NCBI GenBank assembly: GCA_002256145.1
Contig: NKIP01000007.1
Coordinates: forward strand, 124,001-188,000
Origin: Comamonadaceae bacterium PBBC1
GTDB taxonomy: Bacteria; Pseudomonadota; Gammaproteobacteria; Burkholderiales; Burkholderiaceae_C
Direction of reading: 5' to 3'
Length of the DNA: 64,000 nt
Shown here: positions 17,544-26,364 of the stretch, one piece after another
Layout: the number at the start of each line of letters is the position of its first letter
How positions within the stretch are numbered: the first letter of the stretch is position 1
Program-made: the position numbers and the translations under genes
The notes under the pieces: generated by a model
What the model was told of the DNA's origin: nothing
The model's input: only the letters and a program-made list of their open reading frames with translations
Database searches by the model: none

Positions 17544-18488
17544 ATGAAATCCATCACCCGACAAGAGTGGTACGGCGCCTTTGTGGCGGTCATCGTGCTG
17601 GGCGTTTTGCTCACCTTCGCCTCGCCCTACTTCCTGACCACCGGCAACCTGTCCAACATCCTGGTGCAGGCCTCGGTGATCGCCTTGCTCGCGGGTGGAC
17701 AAACCTTTGTGATCCTGACGGGCGGGGTGGACCTGGCCGTGGGTGCGCTGACCGCGCTGGCCGGTGCCGTGGCCGGTCACATGATGATCAAAATGGGCGT
17801 CGACCCTTACCTGGCCATGCTCGTGGCCTTGGCCATTGGCGCAGCGGTGGGCATTTTCAACGGCTATCTGGTGGCCTTTGTGGGCATCCCGGCTTTCATC
17901 GTCACCTTGGGTGGTTTGACACTCTGGCGCGGTCTGGCTTTTGACATGACCGGCGGTTTTGACAACGCGGGCTTGCCCGACCCCTTCCCTTTCATCGGCT
18001 ATGGCGATGTCTTCGGCATCCCCATGCCCACCCTGATCACCGGCGTCTTTTTTGTGGTGATGGCCTTTGTGCTGTCGAGCACCAAAATCGGCCGCTATGT
18101 GTACGCCATGGGCTCCAACGAAATGGGCGCTCGCCAGGTGGGCATCAACATCCGTTGGTACAAGCTGGGCGTGTATGTCATCTCGGGCCTGTGCTGCGCA
18201 CTGGCGGCCATTGTGCTCATGGCCCGCATGGATTCGTCGAGCGGCAAGATGGCACAGATGTTCGAGCTGGACGCGATTGCCGCCGTCATTTTGGGCGGCA
18301 CATCCCTCTTTGGCGGGCGCGGCAGCATCTGGGGCAGCTTGCTGGGCGCGGTGCTAATCACCATGATCCGCAACGGCATGAACCTGATGGAAGTCTCGCA
18401 ATTCAAGCAAATGATGGCCATTGGCGCGGTTGTGATCGTGGCCGTGTGGATCGACGTGGTGCGCCGCAAGCACCTGCTCAAGAAGTGA
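17544..18488 (+). CDS. sugar ABC transporter permease
   Basis: An inner-membrane permease of the RbsC/FrcC family, about 314 residues, with roughly eight to ten hydrophobic segments. Conserved features are the early FVILTGGVDLAVGALTAL, GIPAFIVTLGGLTLWRG, and the cytoplasmic coupling loop near GSNEMGARQVGINI. The C-terminal half has AAVILGGTSLFGGRGSIWGS, diagnostic of the CUT2 permeases. ATG 17544 is chosen over TTG 17532. It would pair with the binding protein upstream and the ATPase of the divergent arm. Confidence 0.9.
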   Translation: MKSITRQEWYGAFVAVIVLGVLLTFASPYFLTTGNLSNILVQASVIALLAGGQTFVILTGGVDLAVGALTALAGAVAGHMMIKMGVDPYLAMLVALAIGAAVGIFNGYLVAFVGIPAFIVTLGGLTLWRGLAFDMTGGFDNAGLPDPFPFIGYGDVFGIPMPTLITGVFFVVMAFVLSSTKIGRYVYAMGSNEMGARQVGINIRWYKLGVYVISGLCCALAAIVLMARMDSSSGKMAQMFELDAIAAVILGGTSLFGGRGSIWGSLLGAVLITMIRNGMNLMEVSQFKQMMAIGAVVIVAVWIDVVRRKHLLKK

Positions 18489-18510
18489 ACCCCCTGCCCT
18501 GCTTTTCGAT

Positions 18511-19440
18511 ATGACGACTTCCATTTTTGTCTTGGGCGAAGCCCTGATGGACTGCATCGCGCAGCCCGATGGCCAGTTGCGCCCCCTGATGGGCGGCAGC
18601 CCCTACAACCTGGCCCGCGCGGCGGCCTTGCGTGGCGCATCGGTCACTTACCTGAACCCGCTGTCCACCGACAACTTTGGCCAGCAACTGCAGACGCAGC
18701 TGGTGGCCGATGGCGTGCAGCTGCTGGCCCAGGCCTCGCACAAACCGACCTCGCTGGCCGTGGTGCAAGTCAAGGACGGCCAACCCAGCTACGGCTTTTA
18801 CCGCGAAGGCATCGCCGACCGCGACTACAGCGTGGACAGCGTACTGGCCCAGCTCAAAAACACCGAGCCCGGCATTCTGCACACCGGCTCGCTGGCCCTG
18901 GTGCCCCCCGAGCACGAGAAAGTGCTGGCCATCGTACAAAAGGCCAAAGCCCTGGGCTGGACCGTGAGCGTGGACATCAACCTGCGCCCCAAACTGGCTG
19001 CCGACCTGAACGCCTACGTGGCCGCGGTGCGCTCGGTCATGGTGCACGCCGACTGGCTCAAGGCCAGCGACGAAGACCTGGAAACACTGGGTTTTGAAGG
19101 CGTCAAACTGGCCGATTCAGCGCGCCTGGTCGCTGAGCTGCGCTCAAGCGCCACACCCGGTGCCCTGAGCCGCATCGCCCTCACCTATGGGGGTGATGGG
19201 GCATATCTGAACATTGACGGCCAGCACCACAGCCTGCCCGTACCCCACATCAACTTGGCCGACACCGTGGGCGCAGGCGACACCTTTTGGGGCAACACCC
19301 TGGCCGACTGGGCCTTGCAGACCAACGGCGCTGCACAACGCGTGGCGGCCACGCTGGAACTGTCCATGAAAGCGGCGGCCATCAACTGCACCCGCCAGGG
19401 TTGCCACCCGCCGACCTGGACTGAAGTTCAAGCGTTTTGA
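18511..19440 (+). CDS. PfkB-family sugar kinase
   Basis: A ribokinase-like kinase of 309 residues that would phosphorylate the sugar brought in by the adjacent ABC system. The N-terminal GGSPYNLARAAALRGASV is the PfkB signature 1 region, and DTVGAGDTFWG near residue 250 is signature 2, with the catalytic Asp. Closest in appearance to fructokinases of the FrcK/ScrK type, so fructose 6-phosphate is a reasonable product guess, but related kinases act on other sugars. Last gene of the rightward arm; a REP doublet follows six bases after the stop. Confidence 0.88.
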   Translation: MTTSIFVLGEALMDCIAQPDGQLRPLMGGSPYNLARAAALRGASVTYLNPLSTDNFGQQLQTQLVADGVQLLAQASHKPTSLAVVQVKDGQPSYGFYREGIADRDYSVDSVLAQLKNTEPGILHTGSLALVPPEHEKVLAIVQKAKALGWTVSVDINLRPKLAADLNAYVAAVRSVMVHADWLKASDEDLETLGFEGVKLADSARLVAELRSSATPGALSRIALTYGGDGAYLNIDGQHHSLPVPHINLADTVGAGDTFWGNTLADWALQTNGAAQRVAATLELSMKAAAINCTRQGCHPPTWTEVQAF

Positions 19441-19446
19441 ATGCCA

Positions 19447-19514
19447 CATGTCGGAGCTGAAGCTCCGACCTACGAGGATGTATCCGGTAGGTCGGCGGCT
19501 TCAGCCCCGACATG
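19447..19514. repeat. inverted doublet of REP-like hairpins (GTAGGTCGG family)
   Basis: Left unit 19447-19473 (CATGTCGGAGCTGAAGCTCC then GACCTAC) and right unit 19487-19514 are near reverse complements. The left unit holds a perfect TCGGAGCT-GA-AGCTCCGA hairpin. Both have GTAG/CTAC at the inner foot. Located between the ends of the convergent kinase and DedA genes, it could act as a two-way terminator or mRNA stabiliser. A single copy of the right unit is at 4556. Confidence 0.72.
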
Positions 19515-19588
19515 ACTTCGAGAGCCATGCATCCCGGATCGTCTAAGGGATGACAAAAGCCATGTAGATGGAGGCGATAGCTTGTTGA

Positions 19589-20227
19589 TCAACTGGCCTT
19601 GCGCGCCTGCCAAGCGCCAAAAACGGCGATCAAGCCCGGCACAAAAATCAAAGCCCAAATGATTTTGGACAGGTGTGTCTGCACAAAAGGAAGATTGCCA
19701 AACAAGTAACCCGCCAGCGTCAGGCCCACCACCCAAATCACCCCACCCACCACATTGAACAGCGTGAACTTGCTGCGCGTCATCTCGGCCACGCCCGCCA
19801 CAAAGGGTACAAAGGTGCGGATGAAAGGCATGAAGCGCGCCAGGATGATGGTGATGCCGCCGTACTTTTCATAAAAGGCATGGGCTTGCAAGAAGGCTTG
19901 GCGGTTGAAAAAGCGGGACTTCTCCCACTTGAACACCTTGGGGCCGAAATAGCGGCCGATCGTGTAGTTGGTCTGGTCGCCCAAAATGGCCGCCACCAAC
20001 AGCAAGCCCATCACCAATGGCAAGCTCATCAAGTCAGCCCCACACATCGCCCCCACAATGAAGAGCAGTGAATCGCCCGGCAAAAAAGGCATCACCACCA
20101 GACCGGTTTCGACAAAGATGATCAGAAACAACAGGGCATATACCCAAGCCCCATATTGAGCGACAAAGGCCTCCAAATAACGGTCCACGTGGAGGATGAA
20201 ATCGACGAGTTGCAAAAGAATGTCCAT
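19589..20227 (-). CDS. DedA-family membrane protein
   Basis: A DedA/SNARE-associated family protein of 212 residues, multi-spanning in the inner membrane. Conserved features are FVETGLVVMPFLPGDSLLF near residue 40-60, GRYFGPKVFKWEKSRFFN, and FMPFIRTFVPFVAGVAEM with the Arg shown to be important in other DedA proteins. The family is linked to lipid flipping, membrane potential and envelope stress resistance; the specific role is not known. ATG 20227 is used; TTG 20248 is possible. It diverges from mutL with 37 bases between the starts. Confidence 0.88.
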   Translation of the reverse strand: MDILLQLVDFILHVDRYLEAFVAQYGAWVYALLFLIIFVETGLVVMPFLPGDSLLFIVGAMCGADLMSLPLVMGLLLVAAILGDQTNYTIGRYFGPKVFKWEKSRFFNRQAFLQAHAFYEKYGGITIILARFMPFIRTFVPFVAGVAEMTRSKFTLFNVVGGVIWVVGLTLAGYLFGNLPFVQTHLSKIIWALIFVPGLIAVFGAWQARKAS

Positions 20228-20264
20228 GCGCGGATTATCCCTGCCCAAGCCCTAAAATCAGGCA

Positions 20265-22250
20265 GTGACCTTTGAACAAACCCCGGCTTCCGCGCGCCGC
20301 CCCATCCGCGAACTCCCCGATGAACTGATCAGTCAAATCGCCGCAGGCGAGGTGGTCGAGCGCCCGGCATCCGTTGTGCGCGAGCTGGTGGACAACGCCA
20401 TGGACGCAGGCGCACGCAGCATCACGCTGCGCCTGATGGGCGGCGGCACGCGCCTGATTTCGGTCGAAGATGACGGCGGCGGCATCGCCCCCGACGAGCT
20501 GGCCACGGCCTTGAAGCGCCACGCCACCAGCAAGATTGGCAACTTGGACGAGCTTGAATCGGTCATGACCATGGGTTTCCGGGGTGAAGCGCTGGCCGCC
20601 ATCAACTCGGTGTCCGAACTCACCCTGCTCTCGCGCATGGACGGCCAGCCCACGGCCTTTGCGCTGGACGGCCGCACAGGCGAGATCCGCCCCGCCGCCC
20701 GCGCTGTGGGCACCACGGTGGAGATCAAAGAGCTGTTTTTCTCGACCCCCGCCCGCCGCAAGTTTTTGAAAAGTGACAGCACCGAGTTGGCACATTGCAT
20801 CGAGGCCGTGCGACGCCACGCCCTGGCCCGCCCCGACGTGGGCTTTGCCATCTGGCACGAGGGCAAACTGGTCGAACAGTGGCGCGTGCACCCCGGCGCT
20901 GCGGGTCTGGAGCAACGCCTGGCCGATGTGCTGGGCGAGGAGTTTGTGGCCCAGTCCATTGCGGTGGACTACCACGCCGGGCCACTCAAAGTGATGGGCC
21001 GCGCTGGGCTCCCCGACGCTGCTCGCTCGCGCCCGGACCACCAATTTGCCTATGTGAATGGCCGTTTTGTGCGGGACAAAGTGGTCATGCACGGCGCGCG
21101 CAGCGCTTACGAAGACGTGCTGCACGGCCACAAGCAGCCAGCCTATGCGCTGTTCATGGAGATCGACCCGACCTTGGTCGATGTGAACGTGCACCCCACC
21201 AAGATCGAAGTGCGATTCAGGGACAGCCGTGCCGTGCACCAGGCGGTGCGGCATGCACTCGAAAACGCGCTGGCCGCCCCGCGTGCACACCAGCTGTCTG
21301 ACGAAGCCCCGAACACAGGCCGTGCCTTTGAACTCCAAAACGGCCCTGCACCCCAACCCTTGCCCGAATCAGCGGCTTGGCAACAAAGCGGCATGGCGTT
21401 TGAACGCCCTGGCCCTGCCAGCTTCAATGCCCCTGCTTATAAGCCAGCTGACTTTGTTCGTCCAAGGGTGGACGGCGATCGCGCCATGGCCGACCTGAAG
21501 GCGCTGTGGAAGCCGCCAGAGCCCAGCGATGATTTGGGCGCACACGAGCGCCCCTCGCCCGCTTGGCTTCAGGGTGCTCACGCCATCAAGCCCAGCGTGC
21601 AGACCAGCCCCACTGCGGCTGCATCCGAATCAACACCTTTGCCCGAAGGCGACTGGCCTTTGGGCCGCGCCGTTGCGCAGCTGCACGGCGTCTACATCTT
21701 GGCTGAAAACAAACAAGGCCTGGTGGTGGTCGACATGCACGCGGCACACGAACGCATCGTGTACGAACGCCTGAAAAACCAGCTCCATACCCCAGGCATC
21801 GAAGGCCCTCGCATTGCCAGTCAACCCCTGTTGATTCCGGCCACCTTTGCGGCACACCCCACCGAGGTGGCCACTGCAGAGGCCTGCGCAGAAGCACTGG
21901 AACAACTCGGCCTGGAAATCTCGCCCCTGTCGGCCAAAACCCTGGCTGTGCGGGCCGTGCCCACCAGCCTCGCACAAGGCGACGCGGTGGAACTGGCCCG
22001 CAGCGTACTGGCCGAGCTGGCCCAGCACGACGCGAGCACGGTGGTGCAACGCGCCCAAAACGAAATCCTGGCCACCATGGCCTGTCACGGTGCCGTTCGC
22101 GCCAACCGCCGCCTGACGCTGGATGAAATGAACGCGCTGCTGCGCCAGATGGAAGAGACCGAACGCTCTGATCAGTGCAACCACGGCCGCCCCACTTGGC
22201 GTCAAATGACGATGCGGGATCTGGATGCGCTGTTTTTGCGGGGGCGGTGA
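20265..22250 (+). CDS. mutL: DNA mismatch repair protein MutL with endonuclease motifs
   Basis: A 661-residue MutL that couples mismatch recognition by MutS to strand incision. The N-terminal GHKL ATPase has ELVDNAMDAGA, EDDGGGI, ATSKI and TMGFRGEAL. The C-terminal domain keeps the nicking-endonuclease set: DMHAAHERIVYE, ACHGAVRANR, CNHGRPTW and the final FLRGR. Such MutL proteins nick DNA themselves and occur in bacteria without MutH. A proline-rich linker runs from about residue 330 to 460. GTG 20265 gives the natural start before RRPIRELPDELISQIAAGE. The stop shares a base with the next gene's ATG. Confidence 0.93.
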   Translation: MTFEQTPASARRPIRELPDELISQIAAGEVVERPASVVRELVDNAMDAGARSITLRLMGGGTRLISVEDDGGGIAPDELATALKRHATSKIGNLDELESVMTMGFRGEALAAINSVSELTLLSRMDGQPTAFALDGRTGEIRPAARAVGTTVEIKELFFSTPARRKFLKSDSTELAHCIEAVRRHALARPDVGFAIWHEGKLVEQWRVHPGAAGLEQRLADVLGEEFVAQSIAVDYHAGPLKVMGRAGLPDAARSRPDHQFAYVNGRFVRDKVVMHGARSAYEDVLHGHKQPAYALFMEIDPTLVDVNVHPTKIEVRFRDSRAVHQAVRHALENALAAPRAHQLSDEAPNTGRAFELQNGPAPQPLPESAAWQQSGMAFERPGPASFNAPAYKPADFVRPRVDGDRAMADLKALWKPPEPSDDLGAHERPSPAWLQGAHAIKPSVQTSPTAAASESTPLPEGDWPLGRAVAQLHGVYILAENKQGLVVVDMHAAHERIVYERLKNQLHTPGIEGPRIASQPLLIPATFAAHPTEVATAEACAEALEQLGLEISPLSAKTLAVRAVPTSLAQGDAVELARSVLAELAQHDASTVVQRAQNEILATMACHGAVRANRRLTLDEMNALLRQMEETERSDQCNHGRPTWRQMTMRDLDALFLRGR

Positions 22251-23464
22251 TGAACCCCCAACTCGTTGTCTTGCTCATGGCCCTGCTGCTCGGCCTGCAA
22301 CCCGTCACCACTGACCTGTACCTGCCCGCCTTGCCCGCCATCACCGAAGGCTTTGGGGCGGGCATGGGTCAGGCTCAACTCACCCTGACCGCCTTGCTGC
22401 TGGCTTTTGGCCTGTCGCAGCTGGTCTGGGGACCCTTGTCGGACCGATTTGGCAGACGTCCGATTTTGCTGTGGGGCATGGCGGCCTACACCCTGGCCTC
22501 GGTGGCCAGTGCTTGGGCACCGAACATGGCTTGGCTGATCGCAGGCCGCACCTTGCAAGGCATGGCCATGGGCGCGGGTGTGATGGGGGCACGCGCCGTG
22601 GTGCGCGATTTGTTTGCGCCAGTGCAAGGGGCTCACGTCATGTCACAGGCCCTGACAGGACTGGGCATCATCGCTTGTGCCTGCGCCCCCTTGGGCGGTT
22701 TGTTGACCGATGCCATGGGTTGGCGCACGGCCCTGCTTTCTTTGGCTGTGTATGGTGCCGTCACCTTCGCCTTGCTGGCTTGGCGTTTTGAAGAAACACT
22801 GGCACAACCTGATCCACGAGCACTTCAGTTCCGCCCTTTGTTGCGAGCCAATCTGGACATCTTGCGCCACCCCACTTTTTTAACTTGGTGTGCCTTGTCC
22901 TCGGCCTCGTACCTGGGTTTGTTCACATTTTTGGCCAGCTCCTCCTTTGTATTCATCCAAAGCATGGGCTACAGCAAAACCGCCTACGGTCTGCTCATGC
23001 TGAGCATGTCCTTGTCCTACATCGCGGGCACGTTTGTCTGCCGATGGATGCTGCGCAGCAACAGTGTGCACCGCACCGTGGGCATGGCGGCGATTTTGAC
23101 ACTCACCGGCGGGGTGAGCATGGTGGCACTGGCCTATGCGGGCCAAGGACAGGACTGGTTTGGTGCTTGGGCCGTCATGGTGCCCATGTACATCTTCATG
23201 ATTGGCCATGGGGTGCACCAGCCTTGCGGTCAAATTGGCGCGGTTGCACCCTTCCCCCACCGTGCGGGCACGGCCTCGGCGCTCAATGGTTTTTTGATGA
23301 TGCTGGGGGCATTTTTCATGGGCGCTTGGTTGAGTCGCCACCTTGATGAACCGGTGTTTGCCCTGGCCCATGGCCTGCTGCTGTGGGCACTGATCATCAC
23401 GGGGCTGGCCTGGACACGCGTTCAACGCCTGGGCCGCCCAGTCCTTTTGAAGCCTGCCACATGA
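22250..23464 (+). CDS. Bcr/CflA-type MFS drug efflux transporter
   Basis: A major-facilitator transporter of 404 residues with twelve predicted helices. The start has the Bcr/CflA pattern [12 protein letters not shown], and motif A reads [11 protein letters not shown] after the second helix; motif C-like glycine-rich helix [14 protein letters not shown] follows helix 5. Proton-driven export of drugs or metabolites is likely, substrate unknown. ATG 22250 overlaps the mutL stop by one base (TGATG), and its own stop overlaps miaA as ATGA, so the three genes are probably translated from one message. Confidence 0.88.
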   Translation: MNPQLVVLLMALLLGLQPVTTDLYLPALPAITEGFGAGMGQAQLTLTALLLAFGLSQLVWGPLSDRFGRRPILLWGMAAYTLASVASAWAPNMAWLIAGRTLQGMAMGAGVMGARAVVRDLFAPVQGAHVMSQALTGLGIIACACAPLGGLLTDAMGWRTALLSLAVYGAVTFALLAWRFEETLAQPDPRALQFRPLLRANLDILRHPTFLTWCALSSASYLGLFTFLASSSFVFIQSMGYSKTAYGLLMLSMSLSYIAGTFVCRWMLRSNSVHRTVGMAAILTLTGGVSMVALAYAGQGQDWFGAWAVMVPMYIFMIGHGVHQPCGQIGAVAPFPHRAGTASALNGFLMMLGAFFMGAWLSRHLDEPVFALAHGLLLWALIITGLAWTRVQRLGRPVLLKPAT

Positions 23465-24429
23465 ACGATCAACACCTTGAAACCTCCGCCAAAGCAGACG
23501 CCATCGCCTTGGTTGGTCCCACTGCCAGCGGCAAAACAGCCGTCGCTTTGGCCTTGGCCGAAGCCATGCAATCGCAAGGCGGCGTCGAGATCATCAGCCT
23601 GGATTCAGCACTCGTTTACAAAGGCATGGACATTGGCACAGCCAAACCCACCGTTCAAGAACAAGCCCAAGTCACCCACCATCTGATCGACATCATCGAG
23701 CCGACACAAAGCTTCAGTGCGGCCGAATTCGCACGAGAAGCAGCTCGTCTCATGGCCGACATTCGGGCGCGAGGCAAAACACCCTTGATTGTGGGTGGCA
23801 CCATGCTGTACCTCAAGGCCCTGGTGGAGGGCCTTGATGACATTCCCGCTGCCAACGCAGAGATTCGCGCCGACATTCACCAACAAGCCCAAAAACTCGG
23901 TTGGCCTGCCATGCATGGTTTGTTGGCCCAAATCGACCCGGCCACGGCAGCACGGTTGGCACCGGGCGACAGCCAACGCATTGGTCGCGCCTTGGAGGTG
24001 TGGACCGCCACAGGCCAAACGCTTTCGTCTTTTCACCAAAGCGCCAAGACACCTACCCCCGATTGGCACATTCCGATCATCAGTCTGGAGCCCAACGACC
24101 GGACATGGCTGCACCAACGCATTGCGCAAAGGTTTGACCACATGATGGCCAATGGTTTCATGGACGAAGTGCAACAGTTGCGTGCCCGGGGTGATCTGAA
24201 CCCAGACCTGCCGGCCGTGCGTTGTGTGGGTTACCGTCAAGCTTGGGAAGGACTGGACGCCAATTGGAGCCAAGCAGAGATCCGCGAACGGGGCATTTTT
24301 GCCACCCGCCAACTGGCCAAACGCCAAATCACTTGGCTGCGCAGCATGCCCCATCGGGTGGTGGTGGCCGCTGAGGAATCCCAAGCCAGTGCAAGGGTGA
24401 TTGATTTGGCCCTGCCAATGTGCCCTTAA
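23461..24429 (+). CDS. miaA: tRNA dimethylallyltransferase MiaA
   Basis: MiaA prenylates A37 of tRNAs that read codons beginning with U. The P-loop is [12 protein letters not shown], followed by the tRNA-binding and catalytic stretch [19 protein letters not shown], then [27 protein letters not shown] and [10 protein letters not shown]. The 322-residue length is normal. It overlaps the MFS gene upstream as ATGA and the convergent arfB gene by four bases at the 3' end. mutL and miaA are also neighbours in many proteobacteria. Confidence 0.94.
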   Translation: MNDQHLETSAKADAIALVGPTASGKTAVALALAEAMQSQGGVEIISLDSALVYKGMDIGTAKPTVQEQAQVTHHLIDIIEPTQSFSAAEFAREAARLMADIRARGKTPLIVGGTMLYLKALVEGLDDIPAANAEIRADIHQQAQKLGWPAMHGLLAQIDPATAARLAPGDSQRIGRALEVWTATGQTLSSFHQSAKTPTPDWHIPIISLEPNDRTWLHQRIAQRFDHMMANGFMDEVQQLRARGDLNPDLPAVRCVGYRQAWEGLDANWSQAEIRERGIFATRQLAKRQITWLRSMPHRVVVAAEESQASARVIDLALPMCP

Positions 24430-24833
24430 TCGGGCAAATTCTTGCTGCGCCCACTTTTGATTTTCGACTGCATCGCCTTGCCTTCCAAGCGTCTTTGAAC
24501 CGAGCCATAGCTGGGTTTTGTGGCTTTACGGGGTTTGGGAGGCTTGGCGTACAGATCCAGCGTTTCATACAAGCGGGCCCAAGCGTCCACACGATTGGCT
24601 TCTTGGGTGCGATGGCGCTGGGCTTTGAGAATGAACACGCCTTCTTGAGTCAGGCGGCTGTCGCCCGACGCCAGCCAACGCTGCTTGACATCCTCGGGCA
24701 AAGAAGCATTGGCCAGATCAAAGCGCAATTGAACGGCACTGGAAACCTTGTTGACGTTTTGCCCCCCGGGGCCTTGAGCCCTGATGGCGATCAACTCGAC
24801 CTGGCTGTCGTCAATGTGCAAAGCGTGTTTCAT
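24426..24833 (-). CDS. arfB: alternative ribosome-rescue hydrolase ArfB
   Basis: A 135-residue peptidyl-tRNA hydrolase (formerly YaeJ) that frees ribosomes stalled at the end of broken mRNAs. The catalytic loop [15 protein letters not shown] carries GGQ. The basic C-terminal tail, rich in Lys and Arg ([11 protein letters not shown] and [15 protein letters not shown]), is the part that enters the empty mRNA channel. The small size, the lack of other release-factor domains, and this tail separate it from RF1/RF2. It converges on miaA with a four-base overlap. Confidence 0.92.
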   Translation of the reverse strand: MKHALHIDDSQVELIAIRAQGPGGQNVNKVSSAVQLRFDLANASLPEDVKQRWLASGDSRLTQEGVFILKAQRHRTQEANRVDAWARLYETLDLYAKPPKPRKATKPSYGSVQRRLEGKAMQSKIKSGRSKNLPD

Positions 24834-24897
24834 GTGGACTCAATGGAGGAACGGTGGACGCGCCATCGCAAAGATTGAAACAAGCAAGCCCTCGGGC

Positions 24898-25422
24898 CTA
24901 TTGCAATGGCCCTTTGAGGCTTTCGGGCACCGGCAAGGGCAAGACATCAATGCCTTCGTCGAGCAAAGCCTCTGTTTCTTCTCGGGTGGCTTGACCCCGG
25001 ATGTTGCGCTCCTCGCGCTCTCCGTAATGGATTTTTCGCGCCTCTTCGGCAAAACGCCCCCCCACATCTTCGGTGTTGGCCATCACATGGCGCACCATCT
25101 TCATCATGGCCGCTTGCATCTGTTGCAAAGCTTCAGAGGGCACAGCAGGCGAATGGGCGCTTGTCGTCGCATCTACTGAGACCTCATCGCGGGTGGGTGC
25201 CGGGCTGGCAGAACTTGAAGGTGAGTCGCCTTGACTTGAAGCAGGGGCTGTGCCGTGACCCAGATTCAAGCGGGGGGCCGACAACATCTTGGTGATTTCG
25301 CTGTCGTTGCACACCGGACATGTGACCAAGCCACGTCCGCGCTGCGCGTCATAGTCGTCTTGTGAAGCAAACCAGCCTTCAAAACTGTGGCCTTGGCGGC
25401 ATTGAAGATCAAGCACTTTCAT
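24898..25422 (-). CDS. DUF1178 family protein
   Basis: A 174-residue protein of the DUF1178 family, function unknown. The N-terminus has a zinc-ribbon-like pair, LQCRQGHSFEGWF and VTCPVCNDSEITKML. A Ser/Ala-rich linker (about 60-95) is followed by a conserved C-terminal region with VGGRFAEEARKIHYGERE and RGQATREETEALLDEGI, typical of the family. It lies nine bases after the NUDIX gene, at the end of the transcript direction that begins with the nuo operon, an arrangement seen in other Burkholderiales. Confidence 0.85.
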   Translation of the reverse strand: MKVLDLQCRQGHSFEGWFASQDDYDAQRGRGLVTCPVCNDSEITKMLSAPRLNLGHGTAPASSQGDSPSSSASPAPTRDEVSVDATTSAHSPAVPSEALQQMQAAMMKMVRHVMANTEDVGGRFAEEARKIHYGEREERNIRGQATREETEALLDEGIDVLPLPVPESLKGPLQ

Positions 25423-25431
25423 CGGGAAGGC

Positions 25432-26016
25432 TCAGGAAGCGGTTTGCCAGTGCAAAGACCATTGACCTGAAAGCACATTTTGCAGCCACAACAGACCCGT
25501 CAAGGTTTTGCCATCGGTGATCAAACCTTGCTGACAAGCGGACATCAGTTCGTCGGGCGTGGCCGTGAAGACATCAAGAAACTCGTCTTGATCGAGTTGT
25601 CGCTCACCCAAACTCAAATCTTTGGCAAACCAGATTTCAATGACCTCAGTAGAGTAAGAAATGACTGGATGCAACACACCCGCACGCGCCCACTGCGCTG
25701 CGGAGTAACCTGTTTCCTCCAGCAATTCGCGTTGTGCGCACACAAAGGGATCTTCACCGGCGTCGAGTTTTCCCGCAGGAAACTCGACCATCACCTGCCC
25801 CACTGGGTAGCGGAACTGACGCTCCATGACCAAGCGCAAACCTTCGGAGGTCTCAAGCATGGGAATGACCATCACGGCGCCGGGATGAACCACGTATTCG
25901 CGGGTGGCCAAACGCTGGTTTGGCAGGCGAACCGAATCACGCACCACATGCAGAAAATGACCGCGCAACAACTCTTGTTGCTGCACCGTGTGTTCGATCA
26001 AATGATCGTCTGACAT
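25432..26016 (-). CDS. NUDIX hydrolase, ADP-ribose pyrophosphatase type
   Basis: A 194-residue NUDIX enzyme, probably hydrolysing ADP-ribose or similar nucleotide sugars. The NUDIX box spans GKLDAGE, then RELLEETGY, with Gly, Glu, Arg-Glu and Glu-Glu in the canonical spacing. The preceding VMERQFRYPVGQVMVEFPAG is characteristic of the ADP-ribose pyrophosphatase branch (NudF). ATG 26016 begins a natural N-terminus; the frame stays open further upstream but that part is not conserved-looking. It sits between DUF2818 and DUF1178 genes downstream of nuoN. Confidence 0.87.
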   Translation of the reverse strand: MSDDHLIEHTVQQQELLRGHFLHVVRDSVRLPNQRLATREYVVHPGAVMVIPMLETSEGLRLVMERQFRYPVGQVMVEFPAGKLDAGEDPFVCAQRELLEETGYSAAQWARAGVLHPVISYSTEVIEIWFAKDLSLGERQLDQDEFLDVFTATPDELMSACQQGLITDGKTLTGLLWLQNVLSGQWSLHWQTAS

Positions 26017-26042
26017 GCCATGCTTTGAAGAAGAATGGACAT

Positions 26043-26345
26043 TCAATGCTTGCGGTGCATCAAATATCGAAAGACAAAACCCGGAAAAGCCAATGTCACA
26101 AACATGGTGCCTGTGATGGCATAAAACTCCCAACCCTGAGGTGCGATTTGTCCGCTGTGATTTTCCAGCGCCAAGCCAAAGGCACCCACCACAAAGTACA
26201 AAAGCACCAACTCAGCCAGACGCCAAATCAAAGGTTTGGTGGCTCGCGCAGGCCCGAGCAACAAGAGTCGCTGGTTGGCAAATGGCAAATTGGCGGCAAG
26301 GAAAGCCAAAAGCACCAACAAAGCGATTTGCAAACTGAGCGACAT
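26043..26345 (-). CDS. DUF2818 family small membrane protein
   Basis: A 100-residue membrane protein with about three hydrophobic segments (LQIALLVLLAFLAANLPF, LAELVLLYFVVGAFGLAL and GTMFVTLAFPGFVFRYL). It matches DUF2818, a family found mainly in betaproteobacteria directly after nuoN. ATG 26345 is 19 bases after the nuoN stop, so it is likely part of the nuo transcript. Its location suggests a link to complex I assembly or membrane function, but there is no direct evidence. Confidence 0.82.
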   Translation of the reverse strand: MSLSLQIALLVLLAFLAANLPFANQRLLLLGPARATKPLIWRLAELVLLYFVVGAFGLALENHSGQIAPQGWEFYAITGTMFVTLAFPGFVFRYLMHRKH

Positions 26346-26364
26346 GAGAGATGAAATCCTGTTT

